Part shown: positions 1 through 10,337 of the stretch, piece after piece
How the letters are laid out: the number at the start of each line of letters is the position of its first letter
Position numbering within the stretch: the first letter of the stretch is position 1
NCBI GenBank assembly: GCA_023078685.1
Contig: JALGAS010000001.1
Location: 2,542,001-2,606,000, forward strand
Length of the DNA: 64,000 nucleotides
DNA from: Neopestalotiopsis rosae
Taxonomy: Eukaryota; Ascomycota; Sordariomycetes; Amphisphaeriales; Sporocadaceae
Direction of reading: 5' to 3'
Made by a program: the position numbers and the translations under genes
The notes under the pieces: model-generated
What the model saw: the letters and a program-made list of their open reading frames with translations, nothing else
Told to the model about the DNA's origin: nothing
Databases searched by the model: none

Positions 1-535
1 GAGTCCGGATGCGGGAATCGCCCCGTGATGCCCGAGTCTGCGTCCTTGGTGGAGTGGGCGTTGAATCAATGTCCATGTCTTGGGCATAGCTCTGCCGCAC
101 AAGACCAGATGCAGGACTGATAGGGCGGCCGACCAAGGGCGCGAGCTCCTGTAGTGGACTATGCGCCGTCTGGTACTTTTCCATGGCATCCCCCCAGGTC
201 GTATTGTGATGATTCGGATGACATGCCACACGTCTCCGGCGGCAATCTATACAGGCACCTAATTTTCGAATGAGCTTAGGTCATGGTCAGCCTACATTGA
301 ATTGGGCAGAAGCACGAGGGATAAACTTTACAGCAGCCTTCTTTCTCTGTTCAGCAGATAGAGGACCTGTCCGCCTCCGGCTGGTTCGGCGATTACCCGA
401 TATCTCGGCACCATCCTTGGCCGAGAAGATAGACTGGAAAGACTCTACACAGCAGCCGATCGAGCTGCTGTCACTGGTGGCATCATCCAAATCTGACATC
501 ACTCCTGTCCGATCGTTCCCGTTACCAGAACCCAT
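1..535 (-). CDS. Fungal zinc-binding protein, 5' part, runs off the left end
   Basis: Two exons are visible: 535-332 and 274-1, split by a 57-bp intron (GTAAAG donor, TAAG acceptor). Joining them gives one frame in which a basic stretch ending RKKAA runs into LIRKLGACIDCRRRR, followed by VACHPNHHN and TW. The CxxC-x6-C spacing with following His residues and the preceding RRTGPLSAEQRKKAA are typical of a fungal-specific family of short zinc-binding, probably nuclear, proteins. The exact role of that family is not known to me. A Ser/Pro-rich tail (LAPLVGRPISPASG, DMDIDSTPTPP) follows. The start at 535 (MGSGNGND) was preferred to an upstream Met at 631; a third Met lies at MSDLDD. The 3' end lies outside the window, so total length is unknown. 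No stop interrupts the visible frame, so the gene may be functional. Confidence 0.75.
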
Positions 536-1260
536 TGCAAACTGACTTGATGCTCCCGAAAATCTTCCACACTGGTACGATGTAGCACGAGAAACCGTTA
601 TTACTCGACACCATGCCAAGCAGTTGATCAATGTTGACCTTCTGCTGAGAAAAATGTGACCAATTTTGGGGCGAGCAATTCTTGCTCAAAGGTGGGTAAA
701 TTGGTTTAAAAGGGCCTAAAACTGGGATGCCTGGAGGCCGAAAATGGGAGCTCGTAAACCAACTCAAACGGTATGGAAACTGGACACATCAGTGAGATAC
801 GTTCCTACATGGACCTTCTCCCCACGGTGAGCTCACATATGTAACTGATCCACTAGACCGAATATGCGGCCACTTCCAGTTGCAGGTTAACACCACTTGT
901 AATTGGTTTGGATTGCCCGCCAAGCGAGTTCGACTAGAGCCAACTAGTCATCTAATTGGTAATTATACGAGGTTTTTAACATTGTGCTGTCACCTGGCGT
1001 GTAATGACCTTTATTAGCAGCCTTGGACCGCCCATGGTGATGAGCGGATAGAACGCTGGGGCTGCAAAGGACGGGTGGGAAACTTTCAATGGTGTTGGGG
1101 TACCCTGAGGAGCACCGCGTGGTGGAGGATGTGGTGGAACAGTGAAGCAGTACAAATCGGATGGCAGAGATGACGTGGCTATTCCAGACCAACTGAGTAG
1201 TTATACCTACAGAGTAGGCAATAGCGTACAGTATCCGCAACGTTCCTCGAAGCTATGCGG

Positions 1261-1293
1261 AATTTGGATGTCAGTCAGACTGACATCCAAATT
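1261..1293. repeat. Dispersed palindrome, perfect copy (P1)
   Basis: Two perfect 16-nt inverted arms flank a single central base. The core reads GGATGTCAGTC then GACTGACATCC. Homology to other copies continues on the right side only, through ATTCGGCCAGAATAATGTTCG, so the element is asymmetric outside the palindrome. Confidence 0.9.
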
Positions 1294-1413
1294 CGGCCAG
1301 AATAATGTTCGTTCTTTACTGCGAAGTGGGTCTGATGAGCGGTTGCGAGTGGCCGGCGGAAGGTACATACAATACGCATCCGTTGGACCCTCATCACAAG
1401 CTATACCGGATCA

Positions 1414-1436
1414 GGATGTCGGTCAGGCTGACATCC
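1414..1436. repeat. Dispersed palindrome, degenerate copy (P2)
   Basis: GGATGTC and GACATCC arms are kept around a mutated centre, followed by GAATTGAGCC. It lies about 120 bp from the perfect copy P1. Confidence 0.75.
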
Positions 1437-2449
1437 GAATTGAGCCAAGACAGGGACCGCGTCTCTTCGGGCTGTTGACTCAGGTATCCCATTCGATGAG
1501 CGCCGCCGCGCCTTGGCATCCTTGTTGTCTTACACTTAATTAGGTTCAAAGATTGAGCTACAACAGTCGATCTAACCCCTTCCACTTTAGCGCTCGTCTC
1601 CGAAGATGGCAAGAGTCAACTGGGCGGTCATAGTTATGGAGAGTCGCCCATGTCGAATAAGACTTGCCTCTAAATGCAGGATCCTTGTCAATATGCTTCA
1701 AATGAACGCTCCAGGGGGTTCACGTTAGAACGTGATGATCGGCGACAGGAGACGCCCAACCTCGTAGAATTAATTTGGATGGTCGTTGATGCCAGAAGCA
1801 TAGTATGCTCTTTGCTTTGCTGTGGTGATATTTACCAGGTAGCGAGCTACCTCGATATGCATACACTGTTGTGTGTTAGCGAGGACTGATCTGCAAGATG
1901 GTCTAAGGACCCCCTTCCCTTCCGGTGACATAGACCATTTTATCCTGGAAGTGTACTAGTTGGTTGTTGAAATACGTCGAATGATTCATCTGTATCTTGA
2001 AGCGACGTGAAGCTGAATAGACTGTGAATAGACTATATTTTGCTTTGGAGTGGTGTTAGTCTAACGGGATGAATTGGAAAATAGGGACGCACAAAACTTT
2101 TGAGCGGCAGCCAGGGCACTTGGCCACCTCCATATCTGCCAGATTTATTAGATGCAGGTCATAATGGATCATAACTGATTCAACATCGACAGTCTAGCCA
2201 GCAACATTTTGAGCACTACCGCACGCAGACTTGTGTGATATGTCAGCTATGGTTAGAATGATGGCATGTGAAGCAGTTTCTAGCTGAGCGACTTGATAGT
2301 GCAACTCAGATAGTAGAAAATTTGTCGAGGTGCTATATTTTCCAAATATGCAATCGAATTACAGTCGAAGATCCCATGACACATAGACGACACAGATGTA
2401 ACTACCTCGGCTTAGTCCCACCAGAGCCTGGCCGGACCAATTTCTTCGG

Positions 2450-2743
2450 CTAGCCTACGCTGTGATCTGGTCGGTAGCTTTTATGGAATGTACAATTTTC
2501 CTCGCAGTCTTCGCCATTCATAGGCCTTCTGAAAGTCACTGTTAAAACCTCGCCTAGATCAATTTCCGGATTGATTTCTGCACCACCGAAAGTCAAGGCT
2601 TGATTTTGGGCAAAGTCTAATCCTCGGTCCTCGCAAAACTCGCCTACAAACTGCAGAGCAACGAGCTTTGGAACCTCGTCGCCGGAAGCGAATGGTGTAC
2701 ATGTAACAGACGGTAATAGATGTGTCTCAGTGATAGTAGTCAA
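2450..2743 (-). CDS. Hypothetical 97-aa open frame, possibly a gene fragment
   Basis: A clean open frame of 97 codons begins 3 bp inside the end of the adjacent kinase-like pseudogene. The product is acidic with four cysteines (CTPF, FCEDRG, DCEENC) and a hydrophobic segment LGEVLTVTF. The Cys pattern is loosely like the C-terminal part of secreted fungal proteins, but no signal peptide is present and I cannot name a family. It may be a remnant whose 5' part was lost. Confidence 0.25.
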   Translation of the reverse strand: MTTITETHLLPSVTCTPFASGDEVPKLVALQFVGEFCEDRGLDFAQNQALTFGGAEINPEIDLGEVLTVTFRRPMNGEDCEENCTFHKSYRPDHSVG

Positions 2744-3902
2744 AGGGCTGGCATGGAAGCTTTTATGCGCTTCGATTGTCTAGTCCCAATGCGAAAAACG
2801 TATGGACTAGCCGATTTTGAGCCTCTCATGGCAGTAATTCTTGACGATTTTCGGACTGGATTTATCCTTCGACTCCGTTTCATCCTAAGTGCTGTTCTCC
2901 ATGTTTGCATGATGAGTTCTTTTCTTGCCATGGCGTCGAAGCAAGCCATATCATACCTCAGATCACGGAGGATGTGCGTCTGCGGACGAACATCCGCTGA
3001 GAGACCAATATGAGGTGCGGTAATAGCCTCACTGAAATCGTATAGACTGCCGTTGAGGTAACTCTCCTTTCGAATGTTCATGTTGTAGATTCCCAATTTG
3101 TTTAATTGCTCGAGACGGCCCTTCATGAGTGCAAGCTCAGATGGCTTGTACCACGAATGATATTGGATGTAGTCCTTTACTATAGCCCTCAATGGCTCAT
3201 GCATATTTTCCATGCATATTTTCGGATGGTCGATTCCAGTTATAGATATTGAATTGTTGTTCAATCCGGCGCTCTACGGACTCGTGTAGATACGCATATC
3301 CGTAACAACGAACAGCGAGGCCTTCGTGTTTTCCATCTGCTGATAAAAGCCCGAACGCCCGACACTCAGCGAAGAAAGGATCCAGTTGGCATCGGGAAAC
3401 TTTGTCACTAATAGGTTTTTTGTTGTACCCAAACAAAAATGGGCGAATGACGTTGATGCTGACGAATTTGAACTGTGATATTGTCAGCGTCAGTGAGATG
3501 GCAAAACTTGTACTCTCGACGTACAATCTTGACTGCATAAATCTTGCCTTTGATACTCACTTGGAACACTCGGCTATGTGCTCCTCCAGTGGAGGCATTC
3601 TCATTCTCAGTGTCCAGCAAATTGATGAAATGGGCATCGGAGAAATCTCCGTTGAACGGAAACAGCTTGGGTCCTCTGATACTTGGTATGGGATCCGACA
3701 TCATGCCTGTCTTTCCTGAGTCGAATGCAATATGCGGGGATTCTGAGCAACAGTTTTGATCGCGGTTCGGCAACATCATATTCCAATTTACAGAATCAGG
3801 AAAGTCCATGGAATTTCCAAGCAGGCTCGGTACGGTGTTTTGTTTCGAGACTATTCCATTGGGTAAATCAGCTTTGGCACCATTTGAACTCACAAACAGC
3901 AA
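2740..3902 (-). pseudogene. FTA2/kinase-like protein, frameshifted by a 13-bp duplication
   Basis: Exon 1 (3902-3525) and exon 2 (from 3472) are separated by a 52-bp intron (GTACGT donor, CACAG acceptor). The splice joins YAVKI to FKFVS, restoring a kinase N-lobe-like segment with the likely Lys. Then come QLDPFFAECRAFG, AVRCYGYAYL, LRAIVKDYI and LGIYNMNIRKESYLNG, the order seen in the fungal protein-kinase-like family that includes kinetochore Sim4 subunit FTA2. The frame breaks at 3198-3223, where 13 bp are exactly duplicated; removing one copy restores RPSENMHEPLRAIV. The C-terminal 70 residues are basic and unlike the family, suggesting a second change. It cannot make a full-length product as it stands. 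Confidence 0.75.
3198..3223. repeat. 13-bp perfect tandem duplication inside the kinase-like pseudogene
   Basis: CATGCATATTTTC occurs twice head to tail (3198-3210 and 3211-3223). The extra copy shifts the frame by one. It looks like replication slippage or an excision footprint. Confidence 0.95.
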
Positions 3903-4660
3903 AGTACGACATATGCAAGTTTAGGCATCGAGCTCCACTCACACAAATTGGGGTTAAGTGATTTCTGGTTATGGCGATTCGGATGACTGTAGATTGGTGC
4001 TTTTGTCACTGACTCAAATATCGGTGTGCTGAGCACGGATCGACGCCAACGAATAGCCACCGACGAATAGTTTCCATGGGTGCTGGGTCAGCGCCTCAGA
4101 TGCGCAACCACGCTTCTCGCTGCGCGTCTCCCTATGCCATTTCACCCACTGCACAGAACACAAATAACAGATACGAGATAGCATACAAGCGGGTGTAAAC
4201 AACCAGGGGAAAACAAAGCGTAATCCTTGAGAGTCATTTGCCAACGTGCTATCCGGACTTCGACCACTTGTCACGAGTGACGATTGGCTGAAACTCTGCA
4301 AACTCGGCCGAAAATCATGATAAGCAGCAGTAAGCCTACGTGGTTGGCTAGATTTCTCCCTTTCCCGTGGATCGCAGTCCCGTTGTGGATAACCATACAT
4401 ACGCATCACCTCGAGACATACCGATCGGGATCAAATTTTTTTCAAAAGAGCAGCAGCATGTCGCTCTCCACCACATTTTCACCATAACTGTTTGCTCCCA
4501 TAATGGCAGCATAGCGTTCGCATCTTTGAAAAACAGCACTCAGTTATGGCCGAACCAACCCACAGCCTCGACTGTGCTGAGACGTTGAAGAAGTTATGCC
4601 CCGGTCCGAAAATATACGAATTCAAACACCGGGATTCACCAATTTAATAGCTCAAGAGAC
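3903..4660. other. Intergenic stretch, nothing recognised
   Basis: Overlapping short frames occur on both strands between 4014 and 4588. None shows a domain, a good splice structure or family-like composition. Confidence 0.4.
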
Positions 4661-5288
4661 TTGATACTGACCTTGGAATCGAATCGGACGGAGAAGGCGT
4701 GTCTTCAAAGTAGATATCAAGTCTCGGTTGTACGCCCTGAAAGTGGTAGGCAGCCATTATTAGATACGATATCAGCTATGACCCTGAAACTCCCTTCACG
4801 GTTCAGCTTTTTTGATCCTTTCACAACCCGTTGTTATTGGGACCCGCTACTCGGTGAATCATTTCGCTTGGAAGAGGTTCTATATTACACAGATCCCTTT
4901 TACGCAGATTGCCGTGCTTATGGACGGATACACGAGGTCCAGCGCGGCAGGAAAATCAGTTCAACTGTTGTCGTACCATGCCATGGATGTCCTTTTCTAA
5001 GTGATCGAGATGAACGGCAGCTTGGTAGACTGGGCATAACCTTCCAACACCAGATAGTCGACTAATGCCGGTGACACTAGACTGGAGGACTTGGTCATGT
5101 TTGATGATATGATTGAAGAAGAGGGAATCAAGACAAAACTAGAAGCCATGCAAAATGTGTTGTACTGCGAAAAGCTACGGTCATCCAGATATCAGCAAAA
5201 CAATTATGGACTAACCTACTATTTGCCGGCTATTGTATCACGAGTCATCAAGTATCAAAACAACAGATCCTCTCGCCATACCAGATGA
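4661..5288 (+). pseudogene. Second FTA2/kinase-like copy with internal deletion
   Basis: The first part reads LYYTDPFYADCRAYGRI, VPCHGCPFLSDRDERQ and LGIT, matching the same kinase-like family as the copy at 2.7-3.9 kb but on the other strand. The frame stops at 5065. A second frame (5091-5288) then gives VMFDDMIEEEGIKTKLEAM and YCEKLRSSRY, the extreme C-terminus of the family. The middle, which should carry the catalytic-loop-like LGIY/DIR region, is missing, so roughly 100 codons were deleted at about 5062-5094. It is a relic; whether any transcript exists cannot be judged. Confidence 0.65.
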
Positions 5289-5588
5289 GGCACTATCTGA
5301 GATCAGGATCAGGTCCAGTGGCGGCGTGAAGGTGAACCTTGTTTTTCCTCCCTGTCCGTGCGTTCTTGATGCCTAATCCTCTCCTGGTTGTTAACAGGAG
5401 TAAACACATGCGCTTCAAGCTCGATACTGATAATATAGGGTTGTCCTACTGGCGATCTGATCCCCAGAGCGCGACGACGTGACATCCTATCTTGGCATCG
5501 GATTGAATCATCAGGCGCCCAAGCAGGGGATGACGACAAAGAGCTGTTTCGGCTGATAGTCTAGAATCGAGACCCTCCATTGGCTTTC
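5289..5588. other. Intergenic stretch
   Basis: Nothing recognised; only short overlapping minus-strand frames. Confidence 0.4.
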
Positions 5589-5862
5589 GTGGTGGATCGC
5601 AAAGAAGTCGTGCGGAAAAGTCATAATCGGTGCTCTGAGGCATCTCAGGATTGCTGCTGTCTGAGGATAAGACTCGTCATGGTAAAAATCTATCGCGTTG
5701 TGTTGTTCATACAGGCGTTTTTTAACCCAAACTAATGCGGTCGCACCCCAATCTGGCAAGCTGACTCGCGAGCAGCTGGGCCAGGGCGGTGGAGAATGGA
5801 TGAACATTACTCTGGCCAAATTTGGATGTCAGTCTGACTGACATCCGCATTCGGCATAGCTT
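5589..5862 (-). repeat. Conserved peptide patch plus palindrome copy P3
   Basis: On the minus strand 5729-5589 encode NAIDFYHDESYPQ then LRAPIMTFPHDFF, which resembles the plus-strand patch at 7000-7128. At 5823-5845 the dispersed palindrome follows, with its long arm (TCTGGCCAAATTTGGATGTC) pointing towards the patch and its short arm (CATCCGCATTCGGCAT) away. The patch is not recognised as a known domain. Together with 6780-7128 it forms an inverted pair around about 930 bp. Confidence 0.6.
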
Positions 5863-6779
5863 TAAGGGACGGCCAGCGGATGCGACATTGTCTTTCCGCC
5901 AACCAGTCGGAGATCCTGGTCAGCCCCACTGCACTCAGCCAGTGGCTTACCCATGTGAAATAACAACCAGAATATTTCACTCAGCGAGATAGCCACAGCA
6001 ACATGTATCGTTGCTGCAACTGCAATTGCCTGGAATCTCGATTGGCTGGCGCAAGACTGTCGCTTCCAGGAAATTTGGCATACCCTCAACTGAAGTGACG
6101 GCAGACTCGCATCGCATTCTCCGTCCTTGTCTCAATAGGTCAGGGAGGGAGAAATGCCTCTCCCTTGTATTTGCCTTGGCGAGATGGAAGATCTCAACAG
6201 CATTCTTCCAAGATCCGACTGCCTCTTCTGAGCCACACATATAGCAGATTCACTAATGTATCATATGAATGGCTGACATTCTGACTTGACCCCAAGGGAC
6301 AAGCACCATATACTCCACCCTTCTGCTGTCCTCCTCATTTTCAAGTTGTTCTCTTCATACCCAGAGGCAGTCGGTCAAGGCAACTGGCTTAAGAGTATGT
6401 TTTTCCTTCCTGACTGTCTATACGTGTTTGCTTTCTTTCAAGGGTGCATAACCAAGACTACATCGTTGATCAAAAGCAGTTGGAGTTGTACTCCATTTGT
6501 GCATCTGCCGGATCGATTTCTTCTTCTCCATCTTCGAAAGAGGCTAGAACGTGGGGGTAGCGAAAGCCAGGTGTGATCAATTGTTGGCCTAGGGAGGTCG
6601 TTGCCTAGAGAACGACAAGGGCGATCGACTGGAAGCGCTGTGTTGCATGTCGTCGGCACTGGCGGGACCACTGCTACGTATAATCTTTCAGCGAACGGGA
6701 AAGCGTCTAAAATTGTCTGCGCCATTCGATACCTGTCCCTGACCCAGGCTGATAGGTCTTCTCAACGATACGACGCAGT
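5863..6779. other. Interior between two inverted palindrome/patch copies
   Basis: Short minus-strand frames (5977-6240 with a Cys-rich end, 5862-6089 with a hydrophobic segment) and a plus-strand frame (6286-6576) are present, none recognisable. Positionally this is the interior of an inverted-repeat arrangement. Confidence 0.4.
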
Positions 6780-7128
6780 TGGACTGACATCCAAATTCGG
6801 CCAGAACAATGTTCGTATCATTGTGAAGTGGATCATCCATTCTCCACTACCTACCTTAACCGTCAAACAGTCCCCAGCAGATCGCGGAATGGCTTGCCAG
6901 TTTGGAGGGGCGACCACAGCGCAGCCAGAGTTTGAGCAAACATCACGAACGGTTCAAGGGATAAATAAAAGTGGCCTTACGCAGAGGTTCCGAAACAGCC
7001 GCATCTTCAAAAAGCAGCAGAACGTGATGGATTGTTACGACGGCGAGCCTGATCCTCAGATAATAGCAACGCTGGGATCCTTGAGCGCACCAATCATGAG
7101 TTTTCCTCAGGGTTTCTTTAAGATATAC
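6780..7128 (+). repeat. Half palindrome (P4) plus conserved peptide patch
   Basis: GACTGACATCCAAATTCGGC and its continuation CAGAACAATGTTCG are present without the left arm. Downstream, 7000-7128 encode NVMDCYDGEPDPQ and LSAPIMSFPQGFF, paralogous to the patch at 5589-5729. The enclosing open frame (6601-7167) is long but composite, so I treat it as a repeat relic rather than a gene. Confidence 0.55.
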
Positions 7129-7588
7129 GCAAAAGAGGTGAGAGCATGTAATGCGAACTATCTTTGATTTCATCCTATGACATAACTCGTTCTTTTCTTT
7201 TATCTGAAGCAATCATAACATAGAGCCTGTGCACACATCTTGGTCTCATTTTGTAAATATTTCCGGGGGGTCCCTGGTGACCCTGAGCTGATAAGCTGCG
7301 CTGATCGAATCACGCCTCTACGAGTCCAACGTGGAAGATGTTGTGACTCGTGCTAATTGTGCGCATTGGGTAGAAGGACGCGGCCATCCTATGATAAATC
7401 CACCTCCGCAGACGCTGCAGGGAATGACAGGGCGGCCTAACTGTCTTAAATATGGTCTTCGTGCGCCTTTGTGCAAGATTTCACATTTGATCAATGATCA
7501 TGCGAAGCGTCCGAAACATCCAACTCACCTTCGAGACTACACTTGTGATGCAACCCCAAGATCATTACTCTTTACGCCGCTTCCCATT

Positions 7589-8458
7589 ATGCCGTCTCTT
7601 TCCGCTTTACCTTCTGAGCTCCAATCTGAGGTTATCAAATATGTCATTGATCGTGAGCCTAAGATTTTGATTGCATATTTTGCACGCGCACCATTTCAAG
7701 ATTCAAAATATCGAGACTTCCGATCCCTTTCACTGGTCAACAAACAAACCTCTAGTCTAGCAACGAAAGAGCTTTATGCCAAATCCAACTTCCATCTCTA
7801 CCGAACTGACGAATATCCTGGAGACCTTCCTGTCTTTCTGAACGGGCTCCGGGAATCAACTTTTCACTTCATCACATCCATAACTGTCGAATTTCCAGTA
7901 GATGAAGAAAGCGATTTCGAAGCGTTTACAGCTGGTCTTGATTTGCTATGGCATCAGCCATTAAATCGGTTGACTATAACTACTTGCTTTTCAACGGGAG
8001 AATATTTGCCGAGACTCGAAGACATAACAATGCTATTTGACTTCGACAAAATCAAGGAATTTGAGTATGAATTGCCAGACTACTTCTACATCACCGAGGA
8101 GGGATGCAGGAAACTGGTGGACACAGCATCGGATGCACTTAATTCGGCTGACAAGGCATTCTCGAGGACACTCGAAGAGGTTAAAAATGTCTTGGAAAAG
8201 CAGCAGCCAAGGACACGATCGCAGCAAGACCAGTTGGAAGTCCGACGAACCCGCCCCAGAGACTTGGCAGTAAGTCGAGACCCATCTCTTAGGAAGAGTC
8301 CGAGCTAAAAATTGAAAAGGTTCAGAAGGCATCTCAGTGGGGAGTTGTTCGCCGAGAAGTTTCTGACCGGCAGGACCGGGGAACTGTTTCCCCGCAAGGT
8401 ACCTGTGGAAGAACTCACGAATTGCCACTTCAAGATGTGGGAGCGGAAGGTACTCTGA
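7589..8458 (+). CDS. F-box-like protein, possibly interrupted near its 3' end
   Basis: The start at 7589 (MPSLSALPSELQSEVIKYV) was chosen because it opens directly with an F-box-like motif; the frame is open upstream to 7331 but with an unrelated composition. Further on are YRDFRSLSLVNKQTSSLA, typical of the second F-box helix, and a region of about 100 residues resembling fungal F-box/LRR-poor proteins. Such proteins usually act as substrate adaptors of SCF ubiquitin ligases. A GTAAGT at 8270 suggests an intron after residue 227. However, the same frame beyond the TAA at 8306-8308 continues protein-like (LSGELFAEKFLTG, CHFKMWERKVL) to 8458, and none of the AG acceptors keeps that frame from the 8270 donor. 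Either there is another splice arrangement or the gene carries a premature stop. Confidence 0.55.
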
Positions 8459-9261
8459 ACATGCCTTTCACTGCGCAAAACCGCGAGACTGCTCGATTAG
8501 GATGATAAGTCTCAACTGTCGGTGAGATTCAAGTATACATCTATTGCTCGATTAGGGTCATCCTCAAAAAGTGCTAATACTTTCCCGCCCGGAAGTAGTG
8601 CCGTCGCAAGCTATATCTACCTTTGTAATCAAATAAAGAAAGCTTTATGATCCTAGCTGAACTTGAAACGCTTTCAAACCTACACAAGATTTCAACGATA
8701 CAGACTGCTCGGCGATTTGGGGGTCACATATATGGAGGCGCTTACCCTCTGGGTATCGCGTCCCGTATAGTAACCCATTGAATGTTTTGTTCTGTTTGCT
8801 CGTGATTTGCGACCAACTCTAGTCTCATGAATTTGGTTGATACCTAAGGATAATTATAACATTTCCTGGGAAGCCCAAAAGCTACCTCATAATAAGCTAA
8901 GCAACTTCAATTTTGGCACTTTTCCTGCTGAGGACAACAAACAATCATGGCTACCTTGATAATGGACAAGGCTTTTGAGCCGGAAGACCGCGTTGGAAGA
9001 AGCTCATTCATTTGATAGAACAGGTAGTGATTTTAGTCGCCTAGGAAGAAAAGTTCTCCTATTTAATCAGTCAGAGTTTGGATCTTAGATAGGAGAGAGT
9101 CGTGTCAATCATCTACTGATACTGTAGCTTCGCGTAATAATCTATGTTTTGCACTGATAGCCGAACAATTAGATCTTGACATAGCCTTGCAGTGGCCAAC
9201 AGGATAGCGCCTTCACCATTTGTTACTTACCATTGGTGAATACTATCAGAACTCAGCTGAA
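8459..9261. other. AT-rich intergenic stretch
   Basis: No gene, repeat copy or structure recognised in about 800 bp. Confidence 0.5.
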
Positions 9262-9473
9262 CACGGATTCCAACCTGTCTGACATCCTGATTCGGCCGAA
9301 ACAATGCTCCTTTGGCCCGGCCCCGCGGCATTGTGGAATTGCTGCTCAAGCATGGGGCGAGTAACACGATCGGCGCTACCATAGCAGTAAACAGCTTTCG
9401 ATCGGTTTCCAGTAACAGACCCTTCAGCGGTCGCACTCAGATAGCTGCCTACAACGCTTGGCTCGAGACCTAG
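9262..9473 (+). pseudogene. Ankyrin-repeat scrap next to a degenerate palindrome (P5)
   Basis: CTGACATCCTGATTCGGCCG (from about 9270) matches the right arm of the palindrome family. Shortly after, one frame reads GIVELLLKHGASNTIG, a clear ankyrin helix-turn-helix signature, before losing similarity and stopping. Only a single repeat is recognisable, so this is a fragment of a larger ankyrin gene. Confidence 0.5.
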
Positions 9474-9674
9474 TGTCCTGACCACGTCTTTTGGACTTAT
9501 CGCTCATGCTCAATCCTGAAATGTATCTTGTTACGTGGCATCACTACACCTCTTTTCCAAATTAGACTTCTGTCGACGATTGGGCGGAAATCCGCTTCAT
9601 CCACTTGAATTGTTGTTCCCACTACATTCGTCTGTAGTCATCAACGCTGGAACTGTCATCGAAGCACGGGGTCA

Positions 9675-9790
9675 GTGCGTGATGGTCGCTTTTGTTCCTT
9701 CCTCGTCATGTCCCCGTAGTTTGGTACACCAAGGGCGGAATGTCAGGGGAGCTTCATTTGCGCAATTCCGTAACAGCACCCTTGTTGTCT
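9675..9790 (+). repeat. Dispersed segment shared with 16885-16985
   Basis: The stretch containing GGTACACCAAGG and AATGTCAGGGGAGCT recurs in inverted orientation around 16885-16985. Both copies can be read as VWYTK in one frame, but neither has a sustained coding frame. Confidence 0.6.
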
Positions 9791-9840
9791 GTAGGACGGA
9801 AAAGTATCCCGAAACAGTGCCCCATGACAGTACAGAGACC

Positions 9841-9958
9841 ATCAAATTGGCTTCTTGTCTCTCTTCTCGTCTCTGAGCACGGACAATCCATATTCTGCGC
9901 CAACCTATATGTACCCTAGCCGGACGCACTTAGTACTGTCATCCATGAGTACTCTTTG
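9841..9958 (-). repeat. Single arm of the MITE-like family (copy M1)
   Basis: It matches the arms at 41679-41804, 41872-41994 and 57487-57612. Shared landmarks are CAAATTGGCTTCTTG, GAGCACGGACAATCCAT and TACTGTCATCCATGAGTAC. No partner arm is found nearby, so this is a solo arm. Confidence 0.75.
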
Positions 9959-10337
9959 GAGCTCTGCTGAATGGAATCAGCTCGATACTCTGTCTTTCTT
10001 ATCCCCTTATCTCCGCGTTCAAGTCGCTCAAAACGTCCAATCCTACCCGACTCAGAGAATGTCTCATGTACTGGTCCGTCCTCTCGATTTTTCTATCCGT
10101 CGAATCGCTCTTCAAATCAATATTGAACCTCATCCCTTTGTACGGTCTCCTGCGCGCTGCTCTTATGGTCTCTTTGCTCCTCGCCAACACAAGCATTTAT
10201 TCGAAATGGTTTTGCAGCCATGGGTCAAGATTCAAGAAGGCAACAACGACAACATCACTCGCCTGCTTGACCTGGGTATCAGAACCCTGAGTTCGGTCCC
10301 CTCGAAGCGGCTTCCTGCAATGTTCGCAGCCGCGTAG
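9945..10337 (+). CDS. Hypothetical 130-aa open frame, doubtful
   Basis: The frame starts inside the end of the repeat arm at 9841-9958. It reads MSTLWSSAEWNQLDTL then NNDNITRLLDLGI, the last part loosely ankyrin-like. It could be the scrap of an ankyrin or F-box protein. A frame change near 10283 would extend it to about 10480. No intron or family supports it as an active gene. Confidence 0.25.
   Translation: MSTLWSSAEWNQLDTLSFLSPYLRVQVAQNVQSYPTQRMSHVLVRPLDFSIRRIALQINIEPHPFVRSPARCSYGLFAPRQHKHLFEMVLQPWVKIQEGNNDNITRLLDLGIRTLSSVPSKRLPAMFAAA

Larger units (their letters stand above)
536..2449. other. Gene-poor stretch with repeat copies
   Basis: No convincing gene is visible. The stretch holds two copies of the dispersed palindrome (1261-1293 and 1414-1436) and, around 1177-1215, a segment that recurs with few changes near 26505-26548 (sharing CTATTCCAGACCAA and TATACCTACAGAGTA). 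Open frames here are short and cross the palindromes, which argues against coding. Confidence 0.5.

Noticed and set aside
6601..7167. 188-codon plus-strand open frame as a gene
   Set aside because: It spans a palindrome copy and a duplicated peptide patch; the N-terminal third has no family-like composition, so it reads as chance plus repeat.
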